7,724 nt of DNA from Saprospiraceae bacterium (GTDB lineage: Bacteria > Bacteroidota > Bacteroidia > Chitinophagales > Saprospiraceae). Where the stretch lies: assembly GCA_014379065.1 (NCBI GenBank), contig JACMMM010000044.1, positions 1 to 7,724 on the forward strand, in the 5' to 3' direction. The translations under genes were made by a program, and so were the position numbers. The notes beneath the pieces were generated by a model. That model was given only the letters and a program-made list of their open reading frames with translations. It searched no databases and was not told where the DNA came from. Positions 1-7,408 of the stretch are shown here, piece after piece. Within the stretch, counting starts at the first letter, position 1. The number at the start of each line of letters is the position of its first letter.

Positions 1-1011
1 AATCCAGATATTGCTATCGAAATCAACATATAAGCACTCCACATTGCTGCAACGGAACAGGTTTGAGGGCACTTTATCGGTTGGAATTTGGTAAGCAAAT
101 TTTTTTTCCTTTAAGTTGAATCCATAAACAATCGCTTTCCCAATTGGGTACATCCACAAAATAGGTTCCGGTGTCAGTTTTGATGCCATCGCAAAACCTT
201 CATAATATCCCGGACCCGACGGCCATTGCTCCCACTGTCCTGTTGATTTATTGTAGCTTGCCAGTGTGGTGGTGCCAATCCAGACAATATTTTCGCCCGG
301 CTGCTGAAACATATCTCGGATCCCATCAAAGGGCACGTTTATTTTGCGCTGAATGGTACCATCAGATTGAAAAAGTGCCAAATCCTTCGGTCCCCAACCA
401 CCCGTCCAAAACAGCCCATCGTTGTCTTTCCCTAGCAAACCTGAAACGCTGCGCCACGAAAGCGGAATGGTCATTTTTTTTCGCAGTGTCATTGTACGGT
501 CGTCAATGGCATAAAGTCCGGCGTTTTTTCGGAACCACACGGCCCCTTCATCGGGCAAGTCTAACAGATAGATTTCGCTTTGCCAACTGTCTTTTTTTGC
601 CTGCGGCTCAATGCCGGAAAGGTCATACTCCACGAACCGGTCTTTCTTTTCGTCGAAATAAAACAGTTTGAAGGTCGTCGCCAACCAGATGCGCCCCGTG
701 CCGTCGGCGGTGAGGAAATGGCTGCCCCAGTCTTTCCAGAGCAGCGAATCGGCGCGGGTGTTGAGGTAGTTTTTGAAGGTGTTGCCATCGAGGCAACTTA
801 CGCCCTTTTGTGTGGCAAACCACATCCGTCCTTTCCCATCTTCCTGAATATCGCGCACAATATGGTGCGCGAGTCCCAAATGCGGCCCGCCAGCTGCCTC
901 AGCGGCAACAAAATTGGCCGACAAAGACCAATCAATTTGAGCACTCGCGCTGCCCCCGAAGAGGAGGAGCACGATCAGATTATTTATTGCCTGAAGAAAT
1001 AAACGGCTCAT
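1..1011 (-). CDS. Secreted two-component-regulator propeller protein, partial (C-terminus beyond left edge)
   Basis: This frame is open from an ATG at 1011-1009 to the window edge: 337 residues with no stop. Residues 1-24 are a Sec signal peptide: basic start, hydrophobic LIVLLLFGG, then SASA followed by Q25 as the likely cleavage point. It has no lipobox cysteine. The rest is a series of Reg_prop beta-propeller repeats of the form D-x-x-G-x-[ILM]-W-[IFL]-[AG]-T, starting near residues 54 (DGKGRMWFAT), 100 (DGTGRIWLAT), 149, 191, 232, 276 and 326. The last is cut at NIWI, so at least seven blades begin here. In the full protein a Y_Y_Y domain, membrane helix and histidine kinase or DNA-binding output may follow, but none is visible. 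The start codon overlaps the kinase stop (ATGA, 1011-1008), so the two are very probably cotranscribed and translationally coupled. The propeller call is firm; the output type is unknown. Confidence 0.88.
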   Translation of the reverse strand, partial: MSRLFLQAINNLIVLLLFGGSASAQIDWSLSANFVAAEAAGGPHLGLAHHIVRDIQEDGKGRMWFATQKGVSCLDGNTFKNYLNTRADSLLWKDWGSHFLTADGTGRIWLATTFKLFYFDEKKDRFVEYDLSGIEPQAKKDSWQSEIYLLDLPDEGAVWFRKNAGLYAIDDRTMTLRKKMTIPLSWRSVSGLLGKDNDGLFWTGGWGPKDLALFQSDGTIQRKINVPFDGIRDMFQQPGENIVWIGTTTLASYNKSTGQWEQWPSGPGYYEGFAMASKLTPEPILWMYPIGKAIVYGFNLKEKKFAYQIPTDKVPSNLFRCSNVECLYVDFDSNIWI

Positions 1012-4000
1012 TTCATCGGAATTTTAATCAAAACGGTCGCTCCACTGCCTACCGCCGATTCAATTTGAAGTTCTGCCCCCAGCGCCGCCGCCCGGCTTCG
1101 CATATTCCGCAGGCCATTCCCGCCCAAACTTCGCGCTCCCGGTTCTGTATTTCCCATTTCAAAGCCAATACCGTCATCTTTTATGCTCATAATCAATACA
1201 TTGTCTTCTTTTTTTACAGCTACCCATACCTGTTTGGCACGGGCGTACTTGGCGCAATTATGGATGGCTTCTTTGAAGATCAGGTAAAAATCCTTTCGTT
1301 TTTCCATCGGCAGCGACAAGGATTCCACCCCGTTGCCCACTTCAAAGTGTAGTTCTGCCCCCATGTTTTCAAGCATTTCAGAGGCATAAGCGCTCATGCG
1401 GGCCAACGCTTTTTCCATGGAATCGTTTTCGGGGTTGACCGACCACACGATGTCGCTGATGCTATCGAGCGCAGCGCGAGCTTTATCGCCGATATTGCCG
1501 AAACGAGCTTTGTCAAGGTCTTTTTGAACACCATGGAGAGCAGATGCTGAAAGGATGCTGATGCTGCTGAGGGTACTTCCTACCTCGTCGTGGAGGTCGC
1601 GAGCGATGCGGAGGCGGAGATGTTCCTGGCGCAGGCGCTGAATTTCGCGGTAGCGGAAAAGGGCATACAGCCCAGCTCCAACCGCTCCGAGACAAAGCAA
1701 CCAAAACCACACCGTCCGGTAAAACGCCGGCATTACGAGTAAGGGAAGCACCGCAGTACGCCCATTTTCGACCCCATTGGCACCAGTGGCCTTGAGCTCG
1801 AAGCGATAGCGACCTCCCGGCAGCCGATTGAAGGTAAATGTGCGCTGTGCGCCCGCTTCCTGCCAGGGATCGTCGGGCCGCAATCGGTAAAGCAGGCGCG
1901 TTTCTTCTGGCGCGGTGAACCCAAGCGTGCCGATTTCGACGCTGAACACCTCTTGATCGGGGCTTAGCCGGATTTCAGGAAATACCTGCTGCCCGTTTTG
2001 CTCCGTCGGCGTCGGGAGCGAAAGAGCTCGGTCGTAAATTTTAAAACCTGTAATTAACGGTGTTGCTGCCGGAGGGTGGAGCACGATATTGGAGGGATTG
2101 AAATGCAGCTCGCTGCCCAGCCAGATTTCGCCATCATTACCGCAGAAAAGTGGGGTATATTCATTAATGGGCAACACCATGCCTTCTTTTTCGCCAAATT
2201 TTTTCCATATATTAAGTCTTGGATCATAGCAAATCAGTCCTTTTGGGGTGGAGAGCCACAGCCGTCCCTGCCCATCGGAAACGATACGAAACACGGTCTC
2301 TTGAAACCCTTTAACGCGTTCAAAAGCACTGTCGGGCGGCGCATCAGGCAAGTAGCGACATATGCCAGTCTCTGTGCCAAACCAGAGATTGCCAGATGCG
2401 TCAGGAACAATGCATTTCGTCACGATCCCCCCAAAGCTTCGGTTGTTTTTTGCCTTGGGTGCAAAAAGAGCGCGTGTTTTCTGCGGACGATCCCAAATCT
2501 CAAGTCCCGTGCCGACTTCTCCAAAAAAAATCTTTCCCACCGGGTCGCAAAAAACACTGTAAAGACATTCGTTGAACTCGCATTTTTCACCACCAGGGAA
2601 GATCGGCAGTTCCGCAGGCCTCCAGAACTGTCCATTGCTCGGTGTATAACGCACGATTCCATTGCCAAATGTTGCTATCCACAAGTTGCCTTCAGCGTCT
2701 GCGGTAATTTGGCGAGGCCAGAGGTTGGGGGTTCGACAATCAGGATTATTGGCGATGGGCAAGTCAGGAATGGTCAGTCTTAGTGTGGCGGGGTCGAGCC
2801 AGCCGATGCCCCGGTTGAGCAATACCCAGATGCGGCCATCTGGCGCGATATAGATCTGGTGGACACTGGCTACGTCATACGGCAGGAAATGCAGCAGCTG
2901 TTTAGCCTGCCTAATTTTGCCTGTCAACAAATGCTGTGCAAACACCCAGAAATAACCATCGTCGTTCCAACCGGCAAACAACCGTTCGCCAGTAGGGGCG
3001 TGTTCCGCGATAGCTTGGGCCTGAAAGCCATCGGGCAGGGTTGCGTTTTTTGGGAACTGCTGCCGGTAGGGGTCAAGGCGACTAAGCCCTTTGTCCGTAC
3101 CAAACCAAGTGGTACCAGCCTGGTCACGAAAAATAGCCAGGTATTGCGCCTTTTGAGCTTCCCAGGCCTGAGATGGGTGGGGATTGAAACCCGTCCAGTG
3201 GCGTTGCGAGGTCGAAAAAACCTTCATTCCGGTTTCTGTCGCCAACCACAGCGTCGAATCGTTTTTCGATTGGATGTCGTAGATGAAGTTGTTGAGCGGG
3301 TCATTTTGCCGCGGCGGGTTAAGGTCATACGATTTCCATACATGGGTTTCTGTTGAAAATTTCAACAGCCCAGGCCCGTACCCGCCCATCCACAAACACT
3401 TGTTTTTTTCATCTGAAAAAAGAGCCATTGCAAGCGGGATAGATGTTTGGGATTTAGGAAGGTTTTTCAAAAAACCTTGGAACGGAAAATGCAACAGTAC
3501 CTCGCGACGTGGATCAATGGCGGCAACCCCGTATTCCGTTCTGTTGTTTATATCAAACCACAGCGTACCGTCCGCGGTTTCAATCAGGCAGTCTAGACCA
3601 CCGAACTGGTTTTCCGGGAACGGCTGACCAGTGTAACCATCTTGGCTGTGCTTGCTTTTCCAGATTACAATGCTATCGCGCTGCGGGTCGAAATAAGCCA
3701 GCTCTTCACCAACAGTCGCTGCCCAAACTCGGTGGTTGTGATCTTCTAACAGGCGGAAAAAACCATCCGATGTACGCGAAGCGACATTGGAAAACCGCCC
3801 TGAAACTGGGTCTAAACAAACCATACCCGTTCTGGTGGCAAGCCAAATCAGTCCCTTGTGATCCACCAGCATATCTTCGATGTTGGAAAGCGAGTAAGGG
3901 TCTTCCGGGTCAGAGCTGTATGCTTGGAACGATACCCCGTCGAAACGCAACAGGCCTTTGGCTGGCACCACGCACCAAAGGTATCCCTGATGGTCTTGTT

Positions 4001-4187
4001 GAATCAACCTGACCCTGTCTGTCACACCCTGTGCTTCGCCAAAATGTTCGAAAAATGCGAACGGGGCCATAGTGGAGGCCCCCCCAATTAGATGTTGGGA
4101 AGACAACATCCTTTGGGCCTGTGCAGTACACAAGGAGACTGATAAAAAGAGGGCCGCAATAGCCGAGCTACGATTTGGTTTAAGCAT
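1008..4187 (-). CDS. Two-component sensor histidine kinase with periplasmic double beta-propeller (Reg_prop, Y_Y_Y, HisKA_3, HATPase_c)
   Basis: This 1059-residue membrane sensor kinase senses in the periplasm and phosphorylates a response regulator in the cytoplasm. Residues 1-24 are a signal peptide (LFLSVSLCTAQA, cleavage before Q25). About 14 Reg_prop blades span residues 61-695 (for example GLIWLATRTG at 112 and NLWFGTETG at 600), fitting two seven-bladed propellers. A Y_Y_Y domain covers about 740-818 and a single membrane helix about 825-845. The HisKA_3 motif ARDLHDEVG places the phospho-acceptor at H866. The HATPase domain shows the N box (EAIHN, N977), G1 box (DDGIGF, 1004-1009) and G2 box (GGNGLRNMR, 1022-1030), so the kinase looks catalytically intact. 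It carries no receiver or DNA-binding domain, so it is a classical kinase and not a one-protein hybrid. The frame stays open to an ATG at 4406, but the added 73 residues lie inside the upstream gene and would bury the signal peptide, so the ATG at 4187 is preferred. No cognate regulator is in the window, and the ligand is unknown. Confidence 0.93.
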   Translation of the reverse strand: MLKPNRSSAIAALFLSVSLCTAQAQRMLSSQHLIGGASTMAPFAFFEHFGEAQGVTDRVRLIQQDHQGYLWCVVPAKGLLRFDGVSFQAYSSDPEDPYSLSNIEDMLVDHKGLIWLATRTGMVCLDPVSGRFSNVASRTSDGFFRLLEDHNHRVWAATVGEELAYFDPQRDSIVIWKSKHSQDGYTGQPFPENQFGGLDCLIETADGTLWFDINNRTEYGVAAIDPRREVLLHFPFQGFLKNLPKSQTSIPLAMALFSDEKNKCLWMGGYGPGLLKFSTETHVWKSYDLNPPRQNDPLNNFIYDIQSKNDSTLWLATETGMKVFSTSQRHWTGFNPHPSQAWEAQKAQYLAIFRDQAGTTWFGTDKGLSRLDPYRQQFPKNATLPDGFQAQAIAEHAPTGERLFAGWNDDGYFWVFAQHLLTGKIRQAKQLLHFLPYDVASVHQIYIAPDGRIWVLLNRGIGWLDPATLRLTIPDLPIANNPDCRTPNLWPRQITADAEGNLWIATFGNGIVRYTPSNGQFWRPAELPIFPGGEKCEFNECLYSVFCDPVGKIFFGEVGTGLEIWDRPQKTRALFAPKAKNNRSFGGIVTKCIVPDASGNLWFGTETGICRYLPDAPPDSAFERVKGFQETVFRIVSDGQGRLWLSTPKGLICYDPRLNIWKKFGEKEGMVLPINEYTPLFCGNDGEIWLGSELHFNPSNIVLHPPAATPLITGFKIYDRALSLPTPTEQNGQQVFPEIRLSPDQEVFSVEIGTLGFTAPEETRLLYRLRPDDPWQEAGAQRTFTFNRLPGGRYRFELKATGANGVENGRTAVLPLLVMPAFYRTVWFWLLCLGAVGAGLYALFRYREIQRLRQEHLRLRIARDLHDEVGSTLSSISILSASALHGVQKDLDKARFGNIGDKARAALDSISDIVWSVNPENDSMEKALARMSAYASEMLENMGAELHFEVGNGVESLSLPMEKRKDFYLIFKEAIHNCAKYARAKQVWVAVKKEDNVLIMSIKDDGIGFEMGNTEPGARSLGGNGLRNMRSRAAALGAELQIESAVGSGATVLIKIPMK

Positions 4188-4211
4188 GGAATTAGAACAG
4201 AAGCCTTCCCG

Positions 4212-4235
4212 AAAAAGTGCAGGAACGGCTCCTGC
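4212..4235 (-). terminator. Terminator-like hairpin between hydrolase-like gene and kinase
   Basis: Read on the minus strand, GCAGGA, a five-base loop (GCCGT) and TCCTGC form a perfect 6-bp stem (4235-4219). AC and then five Ts (4216-4212) follow. It starts 11 bases after the hydrolase-like stop codon and ends 24 bases before the kinase ATG. The stem is short and the T run modest, so it may be a weak intrinsic terminator or attenuator. Confidence 0.5.
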
Positions 4236-4246
4236 TCGCCATAAAT

Positions 4247-6247
4247 TTATTTGACTTCTAAGTGATAGGCGCCCTTTGCATGTTCGCCATAATGAATTTT
4301 CAAGGCATTCATGCCTTTGCGCAAAGTTGCCTTGAACGGGCTGCTGGTGTGGTTTCCCACGCCTTGTGGGATGGCCACCGTGGTTATTTTTACAGTGTTG
4401 ATCCAAATATCAGTGCTGGTAGCCAAGTTCTGATTTTTTTCCGACACCAATTGAAAGGTAAATTGTTTAGCGGAGGGCGCATTAACCAAGTATAGTTTGT
4501 CATTTGACGGTTGCGAGGCGCTGTCGCGCAGGCTACTTTCCCAGTTTGCCTCTCTTTGCGTATGTCGACGGGCATCAATGCGACCTGGCACGAACATGCC
4601 AGCGGTTACTTCAAAACTGCCGCGCTGAATGGCGTGGTCAAGTGCCTGAATTGGGAAGGTATTTTGCTCCGTTATGTTCCAGGTCAGGCCAGAGATGTCC
4701 GACTCGTCAGTCCAGCCCAACGACTCGAGCAAGCGCAACGAGTCGGTCTTGGCCGCCCCGCCCCAATCGGTGATGCCCGCGAGAAACCAGCACATCAGGT
4801 TGCCATTGCCATACGAAAACCAGGATTGGAGGTACTGGGTACAAATGGAGTAAATTTGCCAGCCCGTCTCGGGGTTGGTCATCATATCAAAGACGACGGA
4901 CGGGTTTAGGTTGTTAATTTGGGCGATACCTATGCCGCCTTCGTATGCCGCAAAGGCGACATTGTGCCAAGCTGCCGTGGCTGCCACATGTTCCAGAAGA
5001 GGTGTGGCAGATTCCCAGTTGGCTCCTCCACCGACGATCACTGCTAACTCTTCGCGCATATATCGGATGAGATCTTCGGCCGTAACTTCTGATGGCGGCT
5101 TGTCTATGGTGCCTTCACCTACTCCTGTTTTGGGTGAAATGCCCCAAATGGCCTTGACCACGCTGCCGTATTGATTTCCCAAAAACTCAAGGCCCGGCAT
5201 TAAAGTTTCCTGCGGGTTGACGCCCTGATAGCAGTACACTGGTCTAACTCTGGCGTTGCGCGAAATAACCCCAAACGCCCGGACAAAAATATCGCCGATC
5301 TCTTTAGTCCTGCGGGCATATCGGCGCATCTCTAATACAAACAAATCGGTCTCGCCATCGGAATTCAGATTGGAGCCGCCACGCCTAATCTCTTCTTGGG
5401 CCAAGCGCAGATTGGCGTTTCTTTGCCAAGAGGCCTCATTCCATATTTCGTTGCCATACTCTACATAGACTTTTGCATTGATTGGCAGGCCGGCTTTCAA
5501 TAGGTTGGCCAAACCCTCTACATAGTTGTCCGTTGCCAAAGGCGGGATATTGACCCAGACGTCACATTTCAACTCATTGGCCAGCTCCACGATGTATTCC
5601 GGCGCCACCCCCCGTACCATCTCTACTCCATAAGCGTCATTGCCCGCCTGAGTCAACTGCTCCTTTTTGGGACGGTCGGCCCAATTCATTTCTGGCAAAG
5701 GCAGCCAATTGACCATCCAGTTCATAAAACGGATCACTTTGAAGCGTTTCAGGTGGGCTATCCAGGCGGGATGGAAGGTTGGCGCAGTGCCATCTTCCCG
5801 AATCAGCGATTTTTGGATCAAAGAAATGTCCCGCACTGATTCGCCCTGTAAGTCGTCAAAGCGCAACATCAAGATCGGCTGTTTGCGGTCTGGTTGGGTA
5901 TGCAGTGCTTCCGGAAGAATGGTGAGGTCAGCGACTTGCCACTCGCCCTCCATGGGCTGGTTTTGCACCGTTATTACGCTTGGCAAAGCGCTTACAATGG
6001 CTTTACCCTTGAACCTGAGCCGATACACGCCATCGTCCCCTGTACGCAGCGGAGCCTTGACGACTATTCCGAAAGGATCCAGCGGATGGCCGTTGGCATC
6101 CCTACGGAAGCCGGGCGGCAGCTTGACCTCGGCAGGGTCATCATAACTGCTAAAGTCCCGGCTTTGCTTTATCAGGTCGGTAAAAATGTTGGTTGCCCAA
6201 TCGAACGCGACGGGCAGATTGGCTCCTAGGTTAAGGGTTGTAGGCAT
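4247..6247 (-). CDS. Putative clan GH-A (TIM-barrel) glycoside hydrolase-like protein with C-terminal carbohydrate-binding-like domain
   Basis: The protein has 666 residues. It opens with a beta-rich domain (about 1-110; NLGANLPVAFDW near the start, YRLRFKGKA at 75-83). A probable (beta/alpha)8 barrel follows (about 120-520), with VIRFMNWM at 171-178 on an early strand. YVEYGNEIWNE at 261-271 matches the Asn-Glu acid/base motif of clan GH-A (E267 candidate). AAYEGGIG at 433-440 matches a strand-7 nucleophile (E436 candidate). The C-terminal 90 residues (about 575-666) are beta-rich and end in a KGMNALKIHYGE-like segment typical of carbohydrate-binding sandwiches. A polysaccharide or glycoside substrate is inferred; I cannot name the family or substrate. 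No signal peptide or C-terminal sorting domain is visible, which is odd for such an enzyme. The frame has a stop at 6268-6266 with no earlier ATG, so the start at 6247 is the only ATG available upstream of the domain. It is the first minus-strand gene after the divergent gap. Confidence 0.75.
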   Translation of the reverse strand: MPTTLNLGANLPVAFDWATNIFTDLIKQSRDFSSYDDPAEVKLPPGFRRDANGHPLDPFGIVVKAPLRTGDDGVYRLRFKGKAIVSALPSVITVQNQPMEGEWQVADLTILPEALHTQPDRKQPILMLRFDDLQGESVRDISLIQKSLIREDGTAPTFHPAWIAHLKRFKVIRFMNWMVNWLPLPEMNWADRPKKEQLTQAGNDAYGVEMVRGVAPEYIVELANELKCDVWVNIPPLATDNYVEGLANLLKAGLPINAKVYVEYGNEIWNEASWQRNANLRLAQEEIRRGGSNLNSDGETDLFVLEMRRYARRTKEIGDIFVRAFGVISRNARVRPVYCYQGVNPQETLMPGLEFLGNQYGSVVKAIWGISPKTGVGEGTIDKPPSEVTAEDLIRYMREELAVIVGGGANWESATPLLEHVAATAAWHNVAFAAYEGGIGIAQINNLNPSVVFDMMTNPETGWQIYSICTQYLQSWFSYGNGNLMCWFLAGITDWGGAAKTDSLRLLESLGWTDESDISGLTWNITEQNTFPIQALDHAIQRGSFEVTAGMFVPGRIDARRHTQREANWESSLRDSASQPSNDKLYLVNAPSAKQFTFQLVSEKNQNLATSTDIWINTVKITTVAIPQGVGNHTSSPFKATLRKGMNALKIHYGEHAKGAYHLEVK
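4301..4334. repeat. Nested inverted repeats inside the 3' end of the hydrolase-like gene
   Basis: Three dyads share this stretch. AAGGCAT/ATGCCTT lies at 4302-4308 and 4311-4317. CTTTGCGCAAAG, a 12-base perfect palindrome, lies at 4315-4326. Outer arms CAAGGCA/TGCCTTG lie at 4301-4307 and 4328-4334. They cannot all form at once, so they would be alternative structures. All are within codons for residues near KATLRKGMNALK, about 115-145 bases ahead of the kinase start. They may be chance. Confidence 0.4.
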
Positions 6248-6408
6248 TTTTGAAGTGTTAAATGGTTAATAATATGGGGATAAAGGTGGTGTAATTTTTT
6301 ATACAGTTATATTCGTTTTGATATGATTTTGCATAGAATCTCTCGAAGTCGGTTTAAAACCATGTACCAAAATCGTCTTCTATTATTTGATTTTTGTAAC
6401 TTTGCCCC
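6248..6408. promoter_or_regulatory. AT-rich divergent intergenic region between hydrolase-like gene and AraC regulator
   Basis: This 161-base gap lies between divergently oriented starts and must hold the promoters for both directions. It is clearly more AT-rich than the flanking genes and has no credible ORF. It contains the short palindrome GGTTTAAAACC (6351-6361) and two TTTTG boxes one helical turn apart (6316-6320, 6327-6331). Either could be a binding site for the adjacent AraC-type regulator, which would fit common AraC-family autoregulation, but nothing here proves it. I found no TAnnTTTG match in the minus direction. Confidence 0.55.
6397..6404 (+). promoter_or_regulatory. Bacteroidota -7 promoter element (TAnnTTTG) for the AraC gene
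   Basis: TAACTTTG is an exact match to the Bacteroidota -7 consensus TAnnTTTG. It ends four bases before the ATG at 6409. No TTTG is present at the usual -33 distance, so the match rests on the -7 box alone. If used, transcription would begin at or within a base or two of the start codon, giving a leaderless or nearly leaderless message. Confidence 0.45.
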
Positions 6409-7314
6409 ATGCAAACCGAAAGCATTGAAGATTTCTACCGCGCAAAATTCACTTGGATGCCCGACAATCTGAAAAAGGAGATCGGGCACTTCAACGTGTT
6501 CAGGCTGGACGACTTCACAGGCGCTCAAGCCAAACCGATGCCGTACAGCCGCAAAGATTTTTTCAAAATCAGTTTAATTGTTGGCCGCAACCGGGCCCAT
6601 TATGCCGACAAAGTGGTAGAGAACGACGGCTACACACTGCTCTTCGCCAACCCCAAAATCCCCTACAAATGGGAACCTTTGGACATAACGCAATCAGGCT
6701 TTTTCTGCATTTTCACCGAGGCTTTTTTCACGCAGTTTGGTAATGTCAAGGAGTACCCGGTTTTTCAGCCAGGTGGCAATCCGCTGTTTCAACTCACGGA
6801 GGCGCAGGTTGAGCCCATTCGCAGCATTTATCTTCAAATGCTCGAAGAAATCGGCTCTGATTATACCTACAAGTATGACGTGCTGCGGACTTTAGTGCTT
6901 CAACTTGTTCATAGCGCCCAAAAATTTCAACCTGCCGGGGTTTCGCTTTACGGTTTATCCAATGCGGCAACCCGGATTTCTTCGTTGTTCATGGAACTAT
7001 TGGAGCGGCAGTTCCCCATCGAGTCGCCCATACAGCAAATCGCTTTTCGCGCACCCACGGAGTTCGCGTCTCAATTGGCCGTCCATGTAAATCACCTCAA
7101 CAGGGCCTTGAAAGAAACCACTGGCAAGACGACTTCTCAGGTCATTGCCGAACGGGTAGGGCAGGAGGCGCGGGCTTTGCTCAAGCACACCAATTGGAAC
7201 ATCGGCGAAATCGCCTGGTGCCTGGGCTTTGAGGAACTTTCCCATTTTATCAATTTCTTCAAAAAGCAAGTGGAGCTTTCTCCCAAATCCTTCCGAGACA
7301 TGAAGCCTGTTTGA
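6409..7314 (+). CDS. AraC-family transcriptional regulator
   Basis: The protein is a 301-residue one-component cytoplasmic regulator. Residues about 15-150 form the variable N-terminal, cupin-like sensing domain (HFNVFRLDDF at 27-36; YTLLFANP at 75-82). A helical linker follows (about 155-205). The C-terminal AraC/XylS double helix-turn-helix covers about 215-298. The first HTH includes LAVHVNHLNRALKETTGK (223-240). The second includes WNIGEIAWCLGFEELSHF (263-280), followed by FFKKQVELSPKSFR (283-296), the usual signature end of the family. Length is typical. The ATG at 6409 is chosen because the N-terminal MQTESIEDFY leads straight into the domain and the TAnnTTTG box sits just before it. 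The gene is divergent from the hydrolase-like gene and 94 bases ahead of an SDR gene, which is its likeliest target. The effector is unknown. Confidence 0.93.
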   Translation: MQTESIEDFYRAKFTWMPDNLKKEIGHFNVFRLDDFTGAQAKPMPYSRKDFFKISLIVGRNRAHYADKVVENDGYTLLFANPKIPYKWEPLDITQSGFFCIFTEAFFTQFGNVKEYPVFQPGGNPLFQLTEAQVEPIRSIYLQMLEEIGSDYTYKYDVLRTLVLQLVHSAQKFQPAGVSLYGLSNAATRISSLFMELLERQFPIESPIQQIAFRAPTEFASQLAVHVNHLNRALKETTGKTTSQVIAERVGQEARALLKHTNWNIGEIAWCLGFEELSHFINFFKKQVELSPKSFRDMKPV

Positions 7315-7366
7315 ATTTCGCAACTATCGGTTTGATTTCTGCATCGGTCTGCCTGCTCGTTGCCCG

Positions 7367-7374
7367 CACCTTTG
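7367..7374 (+). promoter_or_regulatory. Possible -7-like element ahead of the SDR gene
   Basis: CACCTTTG differs by one base from TAnnTTTG and lies 34 bases before the SDR start, a normal leader length. No -33 match stands at the expected spacing. The 94-base gap (7315-7408) shows no intrinsic terminator after the AraC gene, so the SDR may instead be read through from the AraC gene. An A-rich CTAAAA precedes the ATG in place of a Shine-Dalgarno site. Confidence 0.25.
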
Positions 7375-7408
7375 CAGCATCAATCAAATCTTTAAGTTTT
7401 CTCTAAAA

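Noticed and set aside
561..823. Two short minus-strand frames (561-788, 623-823) that could suggest a frameshifted gene
   Set aside because: Both are in other frames than the continuous 1-1011 frame, which I translated in full without a stop, so there is no frameshift.
171..1002. Plus-strand open frames (171-671 and 580-1002) opposite the left-edge gene
   Set aside because: The minus-strand frame here gives an unbroken signal peptide and propeller repeats; the plus-strand products are low-complexity shadows.
2076..2783. Plus-strand 235-codon open frame opposite the kinase
   Set aside because: It is antisense to well-supported propeller repeats, has no domain-like pattern, and is explained as a shadow of the kinase codons.
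4188..4406. 73-residue N-terminal extension of the kinase frame to an ATG at 4406
   Set aside because: It overlaps the end of the hydrolase-like gene on the same strand, has shadow-like basic composition, and would place the clear signal peptide at residue 74.
6281..6288. Minus-strand ACCTTTA as a -7 box for the hydrolase-like gene
   Set aside because: It lacks the TA and the final G of TAnnTTTG and has no -33 partner, so the match is too weak to annotate.
6307..6528. Minus-strand 73-codon frame across the divergent gap
   Set aside because: It is antisense to the AraC gene start and ends in AT-rich intergenic DNA, with no recognisable protein features.
7331..7388. Inverted arms TTTGATT (7331-7337) and AATCAAA (7382-7388) flanking the gap before the SDR gene
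   Set aside because: The arms are short and AT-rich with a 44-base loop; this is expected by chance and has no T run to suggest a terminator.
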